Shown piece after piece: positions 32,620 through 41,806 of a DNA stretch of 64,000 nt. The stretch lies in NCBI GenBank assembly GCA_019279435.1, contig JAAALK010000287.1:83393886-83457885 (forward strand). The letters run 5' to 3'. This DNA is from Zizania palustris (lineage: Eukaryota > Streptophyta > Magnoliopsida > Poales > Poaceae). The position numbers and the translations under genes are program-made. The number at the start of each line of letters is the position of its first letter. Within the stretch, counting starts at the first letter, position 1. The notes under the pieces were generated by a model. The model did no database searches. It had not been told where the DNA came from and saw nothing but the letters and a program-made list of their open reading frames with translations.

Positions 32620-33113
32620 TGTTAGCATAAAAGATTACACTAACAACTTCTTTAAAGTTAAAGAACTAACAAACAAAGTGTTTGTGAAAGCGAACTATCT
32701 CAAGCCTCCGAATAGGATAATAGCTCAAAGTAATTCAAAGTTGTGTATTGAATATCTGAATATTTGATCCCTATTACAGGATGAGAAGGGGGGTATTTAT
32801 AGGTAAAAAATCTAAGGAAAATACCTTTTTACCCCTCAATTACAATTGACATAGTGGAAACTATTTCGGTACCCCGAATATAGATAATATGGTAAAGTAT
32901 ATTCGAAAAAGGTATATAAAGTAGACATCCCATCCTTCTGGCTGTTTTTCACTGGGGAGGGGAAGCCTTTGAAGGGTCTCTTCGGACCAGAGCATGGACG
33001 AACCCTCCGGCTTTAACCCTTCCAGCTGGAGACAAGTCTTGGACTTGTAGATTATGATTTGTCTTTGTCTTAGAATCTTGAAGATCCTAAGGATGAAGTA
33101 TTTTCCCCCAACA
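32620..33113 (-). repeat. 5' LTR of Gypsy element E (494 bp)
   Basis: TGTTAGCATAAAAG to CCCCCAACA, followed by CTCAT. A minus-strand TATA-like CTATAAATACC is near 32794-32804. It contains the uninterrupted counterpart (GGAGGGGAAGCC at about 32956) of the site where the solo LTR entered the partner. Confidence 0.88.
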
Positions 33114-33118
33114 CTCAT

Positions 33119-34165
33119 ACATTAGCGTAGACATCACTAGCAACTCCCACATACATATGACTCATGCAAGTATCCCATACCCATGCAGCTCACATGTGCC
33201 TCATACTTTGGGGTGTGGAAGCGGCTTTGTCAATGGATTCGCTATGTTTAAATCTGTGTGCACCTTGCAAATCTTCATATCACCTCTCTCTATGATCACT
33301 TGGATCAGGTGATACAACCAAAGTACACATTTAGACTTCTGGTGTTATCTAGGATCCTTGGCTTACGCAATGGCACCACTATTACCATAATAGAGGTCCA
33401 CTGGACTGGATGCACTAGAAACCACGCACATCTCAGAAACAAACTTTCTAGTCCATACAACCTCCTTTGCAGGTTCCAAAGCTACAATATACTTAGCTAC
33501 TATTGTAGAATCGGCCACCACCTATTGCTTGGAACCTTTCCAACTCACTACGTCTATGTTGAGGTAGAACACAAACCCAGATTATGATCAAGAATTATCT
33601 TTTATCGGTCCGAAGGCTAGCATCGGTGTAACTCCTTACATCGAGTTCCTCTTCGCTACCGTCTCCTAGGAACATATCCTCAGTTCTTCTCAAGCACATG
33701 AGGATCTCTTTTACGACTGCCTAGTAAATCTCACCTGGATCTGACTGGTATCTACATGTTTGGGTGTGTACATGGCACATATGATTGACCCGATCGTGGA
33801 GGCATATAGGATCACACTCATATTCAGCATTTTGAAACCGTTTCAAAACCTTGTTAATGTACTTCATTCTGTCCTAATCTAATTAGCCATTTCAATCTAT
33901 CTCCATAGATCTTTATGCCCAAAGTGCATGCTGTGTATCCAAGGTCCTTCATTGAGAAACCATTTTTCAATAAGGTCTTGACAACATTTTGCAAAGGAAT
34001 GTAATTTCCGATCTCCTACATGTCATCCACACATAGAACCAGAAACACAAGTGTGCTCCCACTAGCCCTTTTGCAAACAAAAGACTCTTCTTTATTCTTG
34101 ATGGAGTGAAACATTTTGACTACCTCGTAAAAACAAAGACTCTAAATCCGATAAGCCTGTCATAT
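33119..34165 (-). pseudogene. pol fragment of old Copia element F: reverse transcriptase to RNase H
   Basis: The minus strand, with many stops and frameshifts, encodes recognisable pieces: GSTLVFLVLCVDDM near 34040 (the YVDD region of reverse transcriptase), a KDLG..LGIKIY-like segment near 33930, and at 33210-33300 KVHTDLN followed by ANPLTKPL, the RNase H C terminus of Angela/Tork-type Copia elements. This differs from the ADIFTKPL ending of the Sireviruses here. The RNase H end faces the LTR at 1688-2936, as expected if E split F. The other side stops abruptly at 34165, where Sirevirus C begins. Confidence 0.65.
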
Positions 34166-36290
34166 CTCGTAAAAACAAAGCTTTCTGCAACTTGAAAACA
34201 TGTCGAGGGACCTTAGGGTTCTCAAAACCGGGGGGCTGCCTAACATAGACCTCCTCCTCTATATACCCGTTTAGAAAAGCACTCTTGACATCCATTTGAA
34301 AAAGCTTAAAACCTTTAGAAGCAGCAAAAGCCAAAAGTATGCGAATGGACTCAAGACGGGCAACAAGAGCGAAGGTCTCCTCAAAGTCAATACCCTCTTT
34401 CTGGGAAAAACCCTAGGCAACTAATCGAGCTTTGTTGCGCACCACAACCCTATCTCCACCTTGCTTGTTCTTAAACACCCACTTGGTGCCTATGGGGTTG
34501 CATCCAGGCAGCAGCTCAACTAGTGTCCAAACCTGATTGCGAACAAAGTTCTCAAGTTCTTCTTGCATAACATTTATCCAATTTGCATCAGAAAGAGCAT
34601 GAGAAACATCTTTCATCTCAAAAGTTGTAATAAACGCAAACTCAGCAAACACAACAAGTGAGCCAACAGGAGAACACAAAGATCTCAAAGTGAGATCACC
34701 GATGATAAGATCTGAGGGGTGATCACGCTGAACTGCTCGGGATCTTAGGTGATCTGAAGTCACCTCACCGGAGTCAGCAACTAGCACCTCTGGACTTGGC
34801 TGAGGGGGCTCGATCGAAGTGGAAGAAGTAATCAGAGGTCCGCCCTCGTCCTCAGTCGAAGTCATAGAAGGTGTGGGGTCTGTAGGCAATGCAGAAGGCC
34901 CACCCTCATCAACAGCAGGAGTGTCATCATCTTCCTCGAAGATGGACTCTCCAAGCTCATCATCTCCAGAAAGCTCAAAAGAAGAAGTCAACGAAGGCAT
35001 GGACTCATCAAAAGAAACCTCACAAGTCACGATAAGCTGCTGGGAGTCGAAGTTCCAAACACGAAAGCCTCGAGAATGCAAAGAATAACCAAGAAAGACT
35101 CCATCCCAGCAACGAGACTCAAACTTGTCCAAATGCCCTCCCTTCTTGAGCATAAAGCACTTGCAGCAAAACGCTCGCAAGTGACTCACCTTGGGCTGTC
35201 TGCCAAACCGAAACTCATATGATGTCTTACCTAAGTAAGCTCTAAGAAAAATATGGTTGGCCAGATAGCAAGCCATGTTCATGGCTTCAGCCCAAAAATG
35301 CCTAGGAGTCCTATGCTCATCGAGCATCGTCCTGGCCATCTCTACTAGCGTGCGGTTCTTTCGTTCCACAATGTCATTCTGTGGGGGAGTGTAAGGGGAA
35401 GAAAACTGGTGCTCAAGACCCTGATCACTACAGAAGTTGATGAACTGAGAGTTCTTGAACTCAGAGCCATTGTCAGAGCAAATTTCTCACATCTAACCAT
35501 TGTTCTCATTCTTTAGCTTCAAAATCAGGTCATGAACAAACTGGAAAGCCTCATCCTTAGACTCCAAAAAGAAAACCCACGAGAATCGAGAAAAATCGTC
35601 AACTATCACAAGCGCGTACCACTTCCCACCGACTGAGCATACCCGAGCTGGACCAACAGTATCCATGTGTAACAGCTCTCTCGGGTACGACGTCATCACC
35701 TGAGTCACAGGTGTGTGAGAAGCGGCAACCATTTTCCCATGACGACGGGGATGGCAAACTAGATCCTTCTCCATCTTAAGCTTGGGCAATCCTCGGATAA
35801 GGTCCATAGAGCTCAATCTGACTAGCAGATCAAAGCTCAAATGACCTAACCTCCTATGCCACTTCCAGAGCTTAGAGGAGGATCCAGCAATCAAACAACG
35901 AGAAGGGCCAAAAGAACTAGAGAAATCAATCCGAAAAACCTTACCGAAGGGTAAGATCTGGCAAACCAAAGATCCTCTAGAATCAACAATAGAAGACATA
36001 CCCTTCTTAAAGAGAACCTCTAAACCATCCTCAAGAAGTTGCAAAACAGAGATCAAATTAAAATTCAAGTTTCCAACCAAAGCAACATTCTTCAAAGAGA
36101 AATGATTAGAGATGTGAATCGAACCAATACCTTGTACCTTCCCTTGACCACTGTTCCTGAAAGTGATGTACTTCTTGAAGGTCGGGGGAGTGAGGCTGGA
36201 GAACCATCTGCGATGTCCCATCATGTGGTGAGAACATCCTAAATCCATGATCCACACGTCATCCAGTCCTTGATCCTGCAAGATCAATGG
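34166..36290 (-). pseudogene. pol of Sirevirus C, truncated in reverse transcriptase
   Basis: The minus strand encodes a protease (WIMDLGCSHHMMGH, with the catalytic D-S-G altered to D-L-G), integrase (VDDFSRFSW, ERKNR) and the first third of reverse transcriptase (FQMDVKSAFLNGYIEEEVYV) up to KLQKAL. Then it breaks off at a junction with element F. Stops occur at about 35490 (integrase) and about 34412 (a Gln in B), with other substitutions, so it is dead. It resembles Sirevirus B closely but is older. The rest of reverse transcriptase, RNase H and the 3' LTR are lost. Confidence 0.85.
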
Positions 36291-39042
36291 TCATAAGTGG
36301 GAGCAAATGGTCCAACACCAGGTTTAGCAAAGGAGCTAAACCAGTTTCGAGCCATCTGCTCGTAAGTAGGAAAGCAGAAGGAATCATAAGAGTATGGACC
36401 AAAATGCAGCTCAAAGTGTGGTCCTCTATTCTGCCTAAAGTCACAGCCACGAGGTCCAAAGCCGTATCCAGAATGACCTCGAGCTCTACCAGAACAAAAA
36501 CCACCCTTTGGAGTACGGTCATGAAAGTCGTCTCTTCTACCACCACCTACACGACGCGGCCTGGCCTCTAGCCTCTCTCCACGTCAAGGGACTCTCTATT
36601 TACCACCCTGCTGGTAGAACTGCTCCTACCCACCGCGAGCTCTCTCTACTCTCTCAACCTGCTTCCTCCTGAATAAAAACTCCTCAAGATGTCCGTCTCT
36701 CTGACAAAACTCATAGTGATAGGTAGGCTTCTTGGGATGTGGTTGAGGCTTGGGGTTCTTAGGCTTGGTGGTGTTGGGTGTAGACTCTTTGGTGTGAGAG
36801 TGTCCAGGTAGAGAATTAAGAGAAGTGTGGAGATGTTTAGGCTTTGGGTCCCAGACAGGCTTCTTGGGTGGAGCTTTAGGTTGTTCTTGGAACACTCCAT
36901 CCTTGGGCTGACTAGCCTGGAAAGACTCAGTGGAGTGAGTCTTGGGATATCTCTACTCAGGAGTCATCTTACTCCACTCCACTTCCCGGCTAATGGCACT
37001 CTCAAAATTAGCCTTTGTGTAGGTGTAACCTACCCCAAACCCATCCTGCCTCTTGAACTGCTGGATCATCATGCCAAGTTGTGTCTCTCTGGTACTCACC
37101 CAACTCAGGATCTAACGGAGGTAAAAATTCTTGTTCTGAGCATCAGCTAGCTCCTCTCTCAAGGAAGCTAGCACCTCCACCTGAGACAAGCAGATCTCAC
37201 ACTCTCTATCAACTTGAATAGACTTCTCAGCTTTTAGCTTTATCAGTTCTAATCTCAGGGACAAGCAGTTCTCACAAACAGTGGGTGAAACTGACAAGGT
37301 CTCAAGATCTAGCTTAGTCTGCTCCAGCTCAGCTCTAACTCTCTCTAACTTGCCCAACTGCTCATCACTCTTGGCTCTCAGCTCATCTAAACTAGCTAAA
37401 TGGGATGGGCAGTCTACACAGGGCATGACGACAGTGGCATGAGCATCTTTTAGCTCCAGCTGAGCGCTTTCAAGCTCAGTGGCCAAAGCGTCTCTCTCAT
37501 CTACTCTCTCTGTGTACCTAGGCTTCAGAGTCGTCAGGTCACACAACAGCACCTCACAGTTAGCGCACTCACTGCTACAACCCAAGCAAGGGGAAGAAGA
37601 CAGACTCTTAATCTTTCCATTGGCCATGGCAAGCTCACTCTCAAGCTCATCTATCCTTTTTTAGCCCCTCTAAGCAGTTTCTCCCGATACCTCAACTCTT
37701 GATGATTCTCTTCAAGTAATTCAACAACTTCTTGTTCATAGGAAGATACCTTTCCATCGTCATCATCATCGGAGTTGTCAGGGGAGCCCTTCTCTTCCTT
37801 ATCCCCAAGAGCCATTGAGTAGAAGCTCTTGCGCGGTCTTCGGCTGTGACGCGAGCGACTCTTCGGCTTGTCCCCGAAGGCCATGAAGCAAAGGCCCGCC
37901 GAATCATCCCTGTCCTTCCCCTTCTTGATCACGATCTCTTCATCACTTGAGCTTGAAGACGAGGAAGAAGACGATGACATCTTGGAGTAGCTTCTCTCCA
38001 TCTCGGCGAAGAAGGCCTTGTCTCGCTTCTTGTTCTCATGCCGGTAGTCCTTCAGAGCCTTTCGAAAGAACCTCGTCTTGGGCTTGCCCTTTGTGAAGGT
38101 GGAGCTGTCGTGCTTGTCGGAGTCATAGAAGTCGCTGTCGGTCCCCTTCTTGTGACTATTCTGCTTGGGTCTGTCGGCGATAAAATGACCTAGATCACCA
38201 CACTCAAAGCATTCGTATTTTGTGCCTTGTCTTTTGAACATTCATTTATCATAAACACGACGCACCCGGTTGTTAAACAAACATAGATCATCATCTCCTA
38301 GTGAATCAAGCTGGTCCTCGGAGATAGACATCGAAGAAAATGCAGCACAACTCAAAGCAGTAGGATCATCAGAAGGTGTCGCAAGGGCCAGGGTTTTTGA
38401 GCCAGAACCAGTGAGATTTGATCTCAACTAGATATCAACCTATGAGGCCTTGAGCTTACTGAAAAGCTCTGCGACAGTCAAGGTATCATAGGAAGCACTC
38501 TCAACAATAGAGGATACCTGGATCTCCCAGATCTTAGGGTCCAAGGTATGATGAACCTTGAGCGCCTGTTCATGATCTGAGACCAGCTGATCATGATCGG
38601 CCTTGTTGGCCCGAAGCTTGTTAATGATCGATTAAAAGTGACCAAACAAAGCCTCAACAGTCTCTCCCGGCATCTGTGAGAAATTTTCATAATCACACCG
38701 GTAGGTCTGATAGAGCCTAGCCTTGACCTGAGCTATCCCCTCTTGGTGTGCCTGGAGGGTAGCCTAGATCTCTCGAGTAGTGTCGAGATGGCTAACACGC
38801 TCAAACTCACTGGGACCTAAACTAGAAAATAAAATGTTCACCATTTTTCTATTGTTCTGATGCTGGGTGATTATCTCAAGAGAAGTGCGCTCAACAACAG
38901 GAAGCACAGAAAAAGTAGCGTGAACACAAATATCCCAAATGTTCGAGCTCTGGCTCATGAGATAGGCTCGCATGCGAGTCTTCCAATAAGTGTAGCCAAA
39001 AGCTTCGAGGGACGGGACCTTGCCAGAGGAAGTCATGATCAC
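36291..39042 (-). pseudogene. gag of Sirevirus C, decayed
   Basis: Homologous along its length to gag of Sirevirus B: UBN2-type capsid domain starting MTSSGKVPSLEAFGYTYWKT, a first knuckle CFECGDLGHFIADR in which the last Cys is replaced by Arg, an acidic Ser-rich part, a coiled coil with paired Cys motifs, and a second knuckle with YEFCQRDGHLEEF, also lacking expected Cys residues. Several frameshifts and stops (near 38700, 38430, 37650 and 36900) split it into fragments. Confidence 0.85.
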
Positions 39043-39085
39043 TACCTTGGGTTAGAACCGGTTAAGGTATGGAAAACCCTAACCA

Positions 39086-39100
39086 AGCTCTAATACCACT
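39086..39100 (-). other. Primer-binding site of Sirevirus C
   Basis: On the minus strand AGTGGTATTAGAGCT follows the LTR terminus CCTACA. It is the initiator methionine tRNA site with a single C to T change relative to the sites of A and B. Confidence 0.85.
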
Positions 39101-39649
39101 TGTAGGATCGAAAGTAGCGACCAGAGGGGGGTGAATGGGTGCCTAAAAATTCTTTCAAGTCAATGGCCTTCTCCCAACACCCAACGCACCTCAACAGATA
39201 ATCAGTAGAAACAACCAGATCAAAAAAACAGTAAAAATAATCTAGCTTAAAAACAACCGGTGTCCTAATCAAAAAGACACCAACAAGGTGTTTAAAATGC
39301 AGATTAACAGCTCATTCAAACCACAGGTATTTCAAGTATCATAGCCACAATCATCATAGAAATTTAATCAGATAAAAAAAATGCAGATGAACAATACCAC
39401 TCACAGATAATTCAAAATGCACTAAGAAAAACAGAGATATATCAATAACTAATCATTGTGCATTCTAAACTAAACTGCTTCTAGAAATTAACTCTTTTAA
39501 ACTATTCACGAATGAAAATTATGCATGCACTAAAAAGGTTTTAGCTGCCAAAAATTAAACATGAATTCACTAATCAGATTTGCACGCTAAACAAGAATAG
39601 AGAGTTACTGTTTTAATTAATTGAGCTGAAAAATAGGAGATTACATGGG

Positions 39650-41741
39650 TGAGGAGCCATGCTGAATAGCGTGGGCCTCATGGCTCCAGATGTGATGAGT
39701 CATTGTCAACGATAGTCAAAGAGGACTGAAAAGAGAGAGATGATCTGCTGCGTTTTGGGCCGCGTGTGACTCAGGTACACGGGCAGCAAGCGACTGTCGG
39801 GCAGAGGAGGCCGCGAAGTCGGGCTGGCCCAATCCGGGTACATGGGCTAGGAGCAGTAGAGGATCCACTGGACTGTTGACCGGGATTGACTCAGGTACAC
39901 GGGCGGCGAGCCATTGCCGGGCTGAGGGAGCCGCGGAATCGGGCCGGCCCAATCCGGGTACCCGGTGCGAAGACGGTGGACGCTTTGTCAGTTTCGGCGC
40001 AAAACTGACGACCGTTGATTTCGGATCTCACCGTCCTGAGGTGAAGCCGTAGCTGCTACGAAAGCTCCGCATCAGGACAAGATACCTTTATTTAGGTTTT
40101 TACTATTTTGCCTTTAGGCCCACAGTCTGTCAGTCAAGTCTGTAAAAAACCCTAAGGGCATTTCGGTCTTTTCCATTTTTATTCAGCGTCTGTAAAAAAC
40201 CCTAGGGGTGTTTCTGCATTTTACCCATTTATTGGGCTACCTATAAATAGGCCCCAATCCCTAGGGTTAGGGTTAACTCACTTAATGACAAAAATGAGTT
40301 CACTTTCCCCATACTGGTTTCCAGTTCTTTGAGCCGCCGCATTCATACCGTTGTACTGTTCATCTGGTTTCTCACGTGATTTCCTGATCCTTTTCGACCA
40401 ATCGCCGAGCGATCTTTCAACCAGGTTTTATTTCTTCGTGTTGTTTCTCACTCCAGGTTCTTGAATCTCGCGGTACTGTGCCTGGTGTTCATAACTCTGT
40501 TGGTTTCGAGCAGTATTGAATCTTGTGTGTCTCAGGGTGTTTTCTTGCTGGTTGAGTTCTTTCTAGAGGATTTCAGCACTCAGTAATGATTCCTATTGCG
40601 ACTTGTTGATAGCAGTACTAGTACTCCGTACACAGCAGGCTACATTTTTGTAGCCATCTTGAGAACCTGTGTCAGGCTATGCAGTAGGGTGTTTTTTATT
40701 GAGGTTGTTTCCTGATGGAATGCATGTTTTTGCTTTCAGCCCGTAACATGCAAAGCTCAGTCTTTAATATTCTTTGGCTATAGCACAAGTCTAGTCCAGA
40801 CTAGGTTCTAGCCTGTGCAGTTTTTTGTTCTAGCCGCCAGGACAGCTAGCTATCTTTGTAGCGCAGCTAGCTTCTGTCCACGACAGGAAGCCTGCTGTTG
40901 CCTAGCTGCTCTAGCATGCAGCGTTGGACTTTGAAGTAGAAGCAACACCGTGCTGTTCATCTGAGGAGCAGCATTAAGTGGGGCCCACAAATTGCATTGA
41001 TAGCAAGAGGCACATGAAGCTTCCTGCACGGTGAGGCCACGTACGGCTTCGTGATTCATCCGGTGGAGGGCGCTCACTTGCCGCAGGAATCCAAGAACAG
41101 AAGCCGCAGCACGCAACTTCCAGGCACATAGATCGAGGCAAGTTTTTGCTGTGTTCTTTACTCTGATATTTAATACCGTACTGGTTTGCTATTTGATTAG
41201 TACTAATTGCATTTCTCGATTTGCGTGCTAATTAAATATTCATGTGTTGCCATGTTTCTCATACGGTTAGTATTATTTCAATACTTCCCGTAACATCCTA
41301 TTACATGTGATGGCATACTGTTAAAAAGTACTTTTCATGAATATATTTTTATCTGTTGATTTAATCTTTGTGCTGTCATTACATCTATTGGTTCATCTGC
41401 TGTTTTGATAGATGATATTGATTATGGTGTTTTTAATCTGAGCACTGTTTTATTTCGGTTAGAACATCACAGTTTACCTTCTTCATATGTGTTGGTTTGA
41501 TTAAATGCCTGTGAGATTAATTAATCTGTTGAATCTGCCTTTAAGCACTGTGTTGGTGTCTTTTCGATTAGGACACCGGTCGTTTTTAGGCTAGATCATT
41601 TTAGGTTTTGTTGATCCGTTTACTTTTCCTTGCTAAGTCTGTCGAGGTGCGTTGGGTATTGGGAGAAGGCCATTGATTCGAAAGAATTTTTTTTTTAGGC
41701 GCCCATTCACCCCCCCTCTGGTCGCTACTTTCGGTCCTACA
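39650..41741 (+). repeat. 5' LTR of Sirevirus B (2,092 bp)
   Basis: TGAGGAGCCATGC to GGTCCTACA. Two AAAAACCCTA boxes lie upstream of the TATA box, and CCTAGGGTTAGGGTTAAC lies just downstream of it. The remaining 1.4 kb is untranslated leader of the R-U5 type with no supported gene. Confidence 0.93.
40241..40250 (+). promoter_or_regulatory. TATA box of Sirevirus B LTR, with telo-box-like motifs
   Basis: CTATAAATAG lies 590 bp into the LTR. CCCTAGGGTTAGGGTTAAC starts about 17 bases downstream, and AAAAACCCTA elements sit about 50 and 100 bases upstream. The same arrangement is found in the 3' LTR (49659-49668), in the solo LTR (3864-3873) and on the minus strand of C (51873-51882), which supports function as a promoter. 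Confidence 0.75.
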
Positions 41742-41743
41742 AG

Positions 41744-41756
41744 TGGTATCAGAGCC
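41744..41756 (+). other. Primer-binding site of Sirevirus B
   Basis: TGGTATCAGAGCC, two bases after the LTR, is the perfect initiator methionine tRNA site. Confidence 0.95.
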
Positions 41757-41806
41757 TGGTTAGGGTTTTTCCATACCTTAACCGGTTCTAAACCTCAGTA
41801 GTGATC

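Larger units (their letters stand above)
2937..33113 (-). mobile_element. Tat-like Gypsy LTR retrotransposon E, gag-only, carrying three insertions
   Basis: Two related LTRs (2937-5542 interrupted, and 32620-33113) are flanked by the 5-bp duplication CTCAT. Orientation is minus. Next to the right LTR is a primer-binding site read on the minus strand as GTTGGCGTCGTCCGTGGGGA, close to tRNA-Asp-type sites of Tat/Athila elements. Next to the left LTR is a purine tract read as GAGGGGCTAT. The interior encodes gag with one zinc-knuckle-like motif, then a 119-bp tandem repeat, then a gene on the opposite strand. No protease, reverse transcriptase, RNase H or integrase is found in E itself, so it would depend on a partner for replication. 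The arrangement fits the Tat lineage, whose members often carry an extra antisense frame. Insertions: 3277-5386, 10677-13851 and 14339-31944. Confidence 0.75.

Noticed and set aside
615..36290. Sirevirus fragments D (+) and C (minus) as parts of one inverted element
   Set aside because: Both contain the same integrase-to-linker region, so they are two separate copies.
40250..40275. Interstitial telomere repeat
   Set aside because: Only two GGGTTA units are present, always at the same place in Sirevirus LTRs, so they are promoter-associated motifs rather than telomeric DNA.
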